Shown: positions 60,412 through 64,000 of the stretch, piece by piece
How the letters are laid out: each line of letters begins with the position of its first letter
Numbering within the stretch: position 1 is the first letter of the stretch
Assembly: GCA_009684525.1 (NCBI GenBank)
Contig: WKKR01000002.1
Span: 186,001 to 250,000 of the forward strand
Origin: Geobacter sp.
GTDB taxonomy: Bacteria > Desulfobacterota > Desulfuromonadia > Geobacterales > DSM-12255
Reading direction: 5' to 3'
Length of the DNA: 64,000 bases
The notes under the pieces: generated by a model
Database searches by the model: none
What the model was told of the DNA's origin: nothing
What the model saw: the letters and a program-made list of their open reading frames with translations, nothing else
Program-made: the position numbers and the translations under genes

Positions 60412-61586
60412 CGGTTTCTGAAAAGGCGCAGAAAATCGCCATCCTCAGTGTTTCGGCCGGGGCCGGGCATGTGCGGGCGGCTCAGGCGCTGCAGGCTGCC
60501 ACAGAGAGGTGGTACCCCGGCGTGGAGGCCGTCCATCTGGATCTGATGGAGCTGGTGCCGAGACTATTCAAGACCCTCTACGCAGAAACCTTCATCAAGG
60601 TTATTGAGCACCATCCCGCTTTTTGGGGGTATCTCTACGATAAGACCGACCATGAGCGGGTCGATTCGGCCATGAGTCGCCTGCGGTCAGCCATTGAGCG
60701 GCTCAATACCCAGAAGTTCAAGAAAGTGCTGGCCGAAATCGACCCGGATCATGTGATATGCACCCATTTTCTGCCGGTTCAGCTCCTGGCGCGCAAGATC
60801 AGGAAGGGGAGCTTTCATAGGCCGGTATGGGTACAGGTGACCGACTTTGACGTGCATGCGCTCTGGATCCATGAGCATCTGAATGGCTACTTCGCGGCCC
60901 ACGATGAGGTGGCGTGGCGCATGGTCGAGCGCGGCATTCCCGCGGAAACGGTGCACGTGACCGGTATTCCGATCATGCCGGTCTTCGGCGAAGAGCGGCA
61001 TCGCGCCGTCTGCGCAGCTGAGTTTGGCCTCGATCCGGCAAAAACGACTCTGCTGATGATGTCGGGCGGAGCCGGAGTCGGTGGGATAGAGCTGCTGGCG
61101 GAACGACTACTGCGGCTGGATGGAGATTTCCAGCTGGTGGCTCTGGCCGGGAAGAACGAAAAGCTGCTGGCAGATCTGCAAAAACTGGCGGAGCGTCATC
61201 CGGGACGACTTTTTCCCATGGGTTTTACCCGGGTCATTGAGCGGATCATGGCGGCGAGCGACCTGGCCATCACCAAGCCGGGCGGGCTGACTACCTCCGA
61301 ATGCCTTGCCGTGGGGCTTCCCATGGTTGTGGTGTCGCCGATACCGGGCCAGGAAGAGAGGAACGCGGATTTCCTGCTCGAAAACGGCGCGGCGGTGAAG
61401 GCATGCGATGCCGGGGCGCTGGCGTGGCGGGTGGAGATGCTGCTGCATGATCGTGAGCGGTTGATGATGATGCGTCAGAATGCGCTCCGACTGGGCCGAC
61501 CTGAAGCCGGGCGTGACGTGCTTGCGACGGTACTGGCCGAGGGGCATCGGCCTGAAGCCACTGTGCACGTGTCAGATGCGAATTGA
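60408..61586 (+). CDS. MGDG synthase-like GT28 glycosyltransferase
   Basis: A 392-residue cytosolic or peripheral glycosyltransferase of the MurG/MGDG-synthase type (GT28). The N-terminal domain has ILSVSAGAGHVRAAQAL, the acceptor-binding block of diacylglycerol glucosyl- or galactosyltransferases. The C-terminal UDP-sugar-binding domain has MMSGGAGVGG and ITKPGGLTTSECLAVGLPMV with the conserved Glu. The likely product is a monoglycosyl-diacylglycerol, a neutral glycolipid often made under phosphate limitation. It is coupled to the YiiX-type gene by a 4-base overlap and is the last gene of the unit. Confidence 0.88.
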   Translation: MTVSEKAQKIAILSVSAGAGHVRAAQALQAATERWYPGVEAVHLDLMELVPRLFKTLYAETFIKVIEHHPAFWGYLYDKTDHERVDSAMSRLRSAIERLNTQKFKKVLAEIDPDHVICTHFLPVQLLARKIRKGSFHRPVWVQVTDFDVHALWIHEHLNGYFAAHDEVAWRMVERGIPAETVHVTGIPIMPVFGEERHRAVCAAEFGLDPAKTTLLMMSGGAGVGGIELLAERLLRLDGDFQLVALAGKNEKLLADLQKLAERHPGRLFPMGFTRVIERIMAASDLAITKPGGLTTSECLAVGLPMVVVSPIPGQEERNADFLLENGAAVKACDAGALAWRVEMLLHDRERLMMMRQNALRLGRPEAGRDVLATVLAEGHRPEATVHVSDAN

Positions 61587-61637
61587 TAAGCATGGCGAAT
61601 ATTTCGAGCAGCTAAGGGTAATCTTCTTCACGGTCGG

Positions 61638-63431
61638 TCAGTTGGTTCCGGTGAAAATCGGGAATGATTCGGCGCCTTGTGAAACTGTTTTGACAATCTG
61701 TCCCTCACCGATAATGCCGACGACGCTGTCGGTTGAACCCGTTTCATCTTCTACCACCAAGGCTGCAGAAGCGCTTGCCAAACGCATTCGAACGATAATG
61801 CTGTAAAATTGGACGTCTTTTCCCACGATGATGAAGCTGAGAGACGGCACGGTTTCCACCGGTTCCACGCCGATCTGCACGGCTGCCGATTCCAGGGCCG
61901 CTTCTCGTGATAAAAGGCCAGTCACTTGTTTCATTTTTGAGATGAGAAACCACCGGGTCTCCGGTTCGTTCTTAACAATCTCTGCCAGTTCGCCGATTGT
62001 GAGAGTTGACGGTACTCTGGTGAACCGCCTATCCATAATTTCTTCTGCTCTTCTGAGGTTTTGAATTGTGGAATGAAGTGCCTCCGGCATGAAATGACCG
62101 CGGCGTGCAAGCTTCATGGTGTAAATGCTCTCTCGGCACAGGAGTTTCCGGACGCCGAAACAGATGGCAACGGTGATCGTTACGGGGATTACCACGCTGT
62201 AGTCCAGGGTCATTTCCTGGATCATGACGATTGCGGTCAGAGCGGCCCCAGTCGCTCCTCCCACGAGTCCGGCCATTCCTGCCAAGGCGAATGCGGGAGG
62301 GCTGATGCCGAGCCCTGGGAAAAAGTGATTGAGAACTATTCCGTAGGCCCCACCAAAAGACGCGCCGATAAAGAGAGAAGGGGAGAATATGCCTCCGGAC
62401 CCCCCTGACCCAATCGTCAGCGCTGTAGCCACCAGCTTCATTACCAACAGAAGCAGAAGAAAGCCCGCTCCATGAAGGGTCATGGAGAGAATGTCCTGGA
62501 TCGCTGCGTAACCCACACCTTCAATATAATAGTGCCCCGAGTATCGCTGAAGCATCATGAACATGATCCCGACCATGAACATACCTGAAATGTGACGCAA
62601 ATAATCATTGCCGGGGAAGTGGTTTTCAAAGAGATCCTCAAAGCCATAAACAGCCTTGATATAGACGGTGGAAACAATGCCGAGGGCGATCCCCAGTCCG
62701 ACATATGCGAAAAGTACCACGGGTTTATCGAGGTGGAAGAAGGGGGATTCGAGGGAGGGAATCCTGAATGCGGGATAGGTGCCGAAAAAGAGCTGTCCGA
62801 TATAGGTGGCCGTGGCGGTGGCAATGATTACAGGGACAAGGGTTCTTACGCTTACTTCATAGAGTAGGATTTCAGTTGCAAAGAGTAATCCGCCCAGAGG
62901 GGTATTGAACGTTGCGGCAATACCGCCGCCAGCTCCGGAAGCTATCAAGACATTACATTGCCATGGACTCATCCGCATTAACTGCCCAAGTGTGGATCCA
63001 AATGCCGACCCGATCTGGGCTATCGGTCCTTCTCGTCCCACAGAACCGCCACTGCCGATGGAAAGGGCCGAGGCGAGGGATTTCACGACAGCTACCGTGG
63101 GGCGAATGACCCCATTGTTGTAGTAGATGGCATCCATCACTTCCGGGACTCCATGCCCTTTCGCCTCAGGTGCGTAGTTTTTTACTAGGTAGACGACGCA
63201 CACTGCTCCGACGACCGGAACGAGGACGATAAACACTCCCCAGGGGCTTGGGGCCGTATGGACATTGGCATCATATGCAAACGACAACATGCCGTTAAAA
63301 AAGAGATTGTGAAACAAGGCAATCAAGGCGCGAAACAGATACGCCCCGCACCCGGCAATGATACCGGTGATACACGAGAGAAGGGCCAGAACGAACGGAC
63401 CATATTCCTTTTTTTCCGCATGTTCAGTCAT
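61638..63431 (-). CDS. ClC-family chloride channel/antiporter with C-terminal CBS domains
   Basis: A 597-residue ClC protein. The selectivity motifs are GSGGSVGREGP (with the gating Glu) and GSGGSGGIFSP. A hydrophobic core of about 18 helical segments runs to about residue 440. Two CBS-like repeats follow (about 465-595; RFTRVPSTLTIGELAEIVKNEP). At the place of the proton-relay Glu203 of E. coli ClcA (FIIEEM) this protein reads FATEIL, with Ile at 203, so it may work as a channel rather than an antiporter. The start has an AGGAAC site. Its GC content is lower than that of the core genome. Confidence 0.9.
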   Translation of the reverse strand: MTEHAEKKEYGPFVLALLSCITGIIAGCGAYLFRALIALFHNLFFNGMLSFAYDANVHTAPSPWGVFIVLVPVVGAVCVVYLVKNYAPEAKGHGVPEVMDAIYYNNGVIRPTVAVVKSLASALSIGSGGSVGREGPIAQIGSAFGSTLGQLMRMSPWQCNVLIASGAGGGIAATFNTPLGGLLFATEILLYEVSVRTLVPVIIATATATYIGQLFFGTYPAFRIPSLESPFFHLDKPVVLFAYVGLGIALGIVSTVYIKAVYGFEDLFENHFPGNDYLRHISGMFMVGIMFMMLQRYSGHYYIEGVGYAAIQDILSMTLHGAGFLLLLLVMKLVATALTIGSGGSGGIFSPSLFIGASFGGAYGIVLNHFFPGLGISPPAFALAGMAGLVGGATGAALTAIVMIQEMTLDYSVVIPVTITVAICFGVRKLLCRESIYTMKLARRGHFMPEALHSTIQNLRRAEEIMDRRFTRVPSTLTIGELAEIVKNEPETRWFLISKMKQVTGLLSREAALESAAVQIGVEPVETVPSLSFIIVGKDVQFYSIIVRMRLASASAALVVEDETGSTDSVVGIIGEGQIVKTVSQGAESFPIFTGTN

Positions 63432-63668
63432 TGCCGTTCCTAACTGCCTGGATCATGATACGCTGCCGGAACTCGCTACTATTCGTTTGGAATAGGGGTT
63501 TTTGTTCCGAGGTCCTGTCATTGCGTTTCCATGGTTACAAAGAACGCTTGTTTTCTTAAAAGTGAGCAAAGTTCTATTTGTTTTGACCTGGAAACCTCGA
63601 ACGACAGAACAAGGGGTACATATCTACAGCCCTAAGTTTGTGCGCCTCAGACAATGATATCCGATTCC
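63432..63668. other. AT-rich intergenic stretch
   Basis: About 240 bases upstream of the ClC gene with no coding frame that can be supported. It probably contains the promoter of that gene; no clear boxes were recognised. It adjoins the gene remnants to the right. Confidence 0.4.
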
Positions 63669-63869
63669 TCATCTATTGTCGCTTCCTCTCACCCATAAAC
63701 AGTTAATTGTTGCAAGGTCGCGTAATGGTGGTGGCACAGATAGGCGGTTTGTACAGAAGGTATCGTATCCGAGCAAAACACGCTTTGTCCCTTGTGCGAC
63801 CAGGCAGATGCTCTGTTCGTACATGCCGATGACCGGCTCGGTCGGCTCAATTCGCCGGAACAGCGCCAT
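63669..63869 (-). pseudogene. AraC-type regulator fragment
   Basis: The first 37 codons read MALFRRIEPTEPVIGMYEQS followed by ICLVAQGTKRVLLGYDTF, a clear piece of the N-terminal (AraC_N) domain of AraC regulators, where the pattern EPSICLVAQGxKRVLLGDDTF is common. Both sides are missing: the usual first 20-25 residues are absent, and after DTF the frame turns into unrelated sequence and stops 25 codons later. It is therefore a remnant, not a functional regulator. Such regulators often sit next to alcohol dehydrogenase or aldo-keto reductase genes, which fits the overlapping fragment on the other strand. Confidence 0.65.
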
Positions 63870-63939
63870 GCCAACGGTCTATCCCTGTGTGCCGGGGCAC
63901 GAGATCGTCTCCTTCCGGTTATGCCGCAGAATCCGGTAA
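63868..63939 (+). pseudogene. YahK-like zinc alcohol dehydrogenase fragment
   Basis: Twenty-three codons beginning MPTVYPCVPGHEIVS. The string TVYPCVPGHEIV is identical to the segment around the structural Glu of E. coli YahK (WAGTVYPCVPGHEIVGRV), a zinc-dependent NADP alcohol dehydrogenase. Nothing of that gene remains before or after it: the next codons are unrelated and a stop follows. It overlaps the AraC fragment on the opposite strand and the 3' end of the next gene. This suggests that a larger locus was deleted around this junction. Confidence 0.6.
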
Positions 63940-64000
63940 GTTCTTGTATACCTCCTCCACCGTGGTGCAGGAGGTCAGCACTTGGATCACTTCCGGCAGC
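63919..64000 (-). CDS. C-terminal end of an unidentified gene (partial)
   Basis: The minus strand holds an open frame entering from the right edge and ending at TAA (63921-63919). The visible residues are LPEVIQVLTSCTTVEEVYKN followed by LPDSAA. The sequence is not recognised and is too short to assign. Its last codons overlap the alcohol dehydrogenase fragment on the plus strand. Whether it is intact depends on the sequence beyond the window. Confidence 0.4.
   Translation of the reverse strand, partial: LPEVIQVLTSCTTVEEVYKNLPDSAA

Noticed and set aside
1-64000. CRISPR arrays, rRNA genes, complete insertion sequences
   Set aside because: No regularly spaced repeats, rRNA sequence or transposase gene was seen; apart from the remnants at the right end and the MITE-like element there is no mobile-element gene.

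Overview
The window looks like the chromosome of a Geobacter-type bacterium (Desulfuromonadales/Geobacterales). This rests on gene content, not on a database search: an MvhG/MvhA-like [NiFe]-hydrogenase operon, heavy use of sigma-54 activators, a DcuA/B-type C4-dicarboxylate carrier under a two-component system, poly-HAMP chemotaxis proteins and a generally high-GC coding style. The two ends (about 1-4300 and 61600-64000) are visibly more AT-rich than the middle and hold a defence module and gene remnants, so both look like accessory DNA.

Layout. 1-5086 (minus): DUF2726/zinc-finger protein, SNF2-type helicase, DUF4391 protein and the start of a type III-like DNA methyltransferase (defence module, cut by the window edge). 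5490-11381: housekeeping genes (MscS channel, tRNA-Ser(CGA), TadA, a MutY-like glycosylase, a small membrane protein, a HAD phosphatase, a sterol-desaturase family protein) and a TetR regulator with a perfect sigma-70 promoter. 11426-15793: TolC/HlyD/permease/ATPase exporter of the DevBCA type. 15811-15954: MITE-like palindromic repeat. 15953-17511 (minus): AhpD-like peroxidase, TVP38 membrane protein and SRPBCC protein, which together resemble half of an arsenosugar-type cluster. The other half (ArsS radical SAM and an FAD disulfide reductase) lies at 29211-31726.

17945-23597 is a tightly overlapping hydrogenase operon: two related small proteins bracket the hydrogenase small subunit, large subunit and ferredoxin, followed by a maturation protease and a soluble MCP with degenerate signalling tips. 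23662-25463: EamA transporter and PilZ protein. 25576-29122 (minus): Cys/His-rich membrane protein, OprC-like TonB-dependent copper receptor with a CxxxM motif, and TonB. 31876-35050 (minus): PhnD-like binding protein and hybrid histidine kinase. 35598-40393: periplasmic-sensor kinase, sigma-54 response regulator and C4-dicarboxylate transporter, with repeated ATAAC-N5-GTTAT sites and a GG-N10-GC promoter between the last two. 40524-45505 (minus): DUF302 protein, ZraS/ZraR-like pair, and secreted Met/His-rich proteins plus an outer-membrane protein, with overlapping palindromes upstream of the secreted genes.

45657-61586 is the most novel-looking part. A one-component sigma-54 activator with an unrecognised N-terminal domain sits divergent to an amidohydrolase and an LplT-PlsC-acyl-ACP synthetase fusion. 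These are followed by two micro-ORFs, DUF2339 and DUF3999 proteins, a tyrosine-phosphatase-like protein, two YiiX-type NlpC/P60 proteins and an MGDG-synthase-like glycosyltransferase. Two near-identical TGGCAYG-type promoters and matching dyads suggest that the activator controls at least the first two transcription units, which would make this a candidate sigma-54 envelope/phospholipid regulon. 61638-64000 holds a ClC channel with CBS domains and fragments of an AraC regulator and a YahK-like alcohol dehydrogenase.
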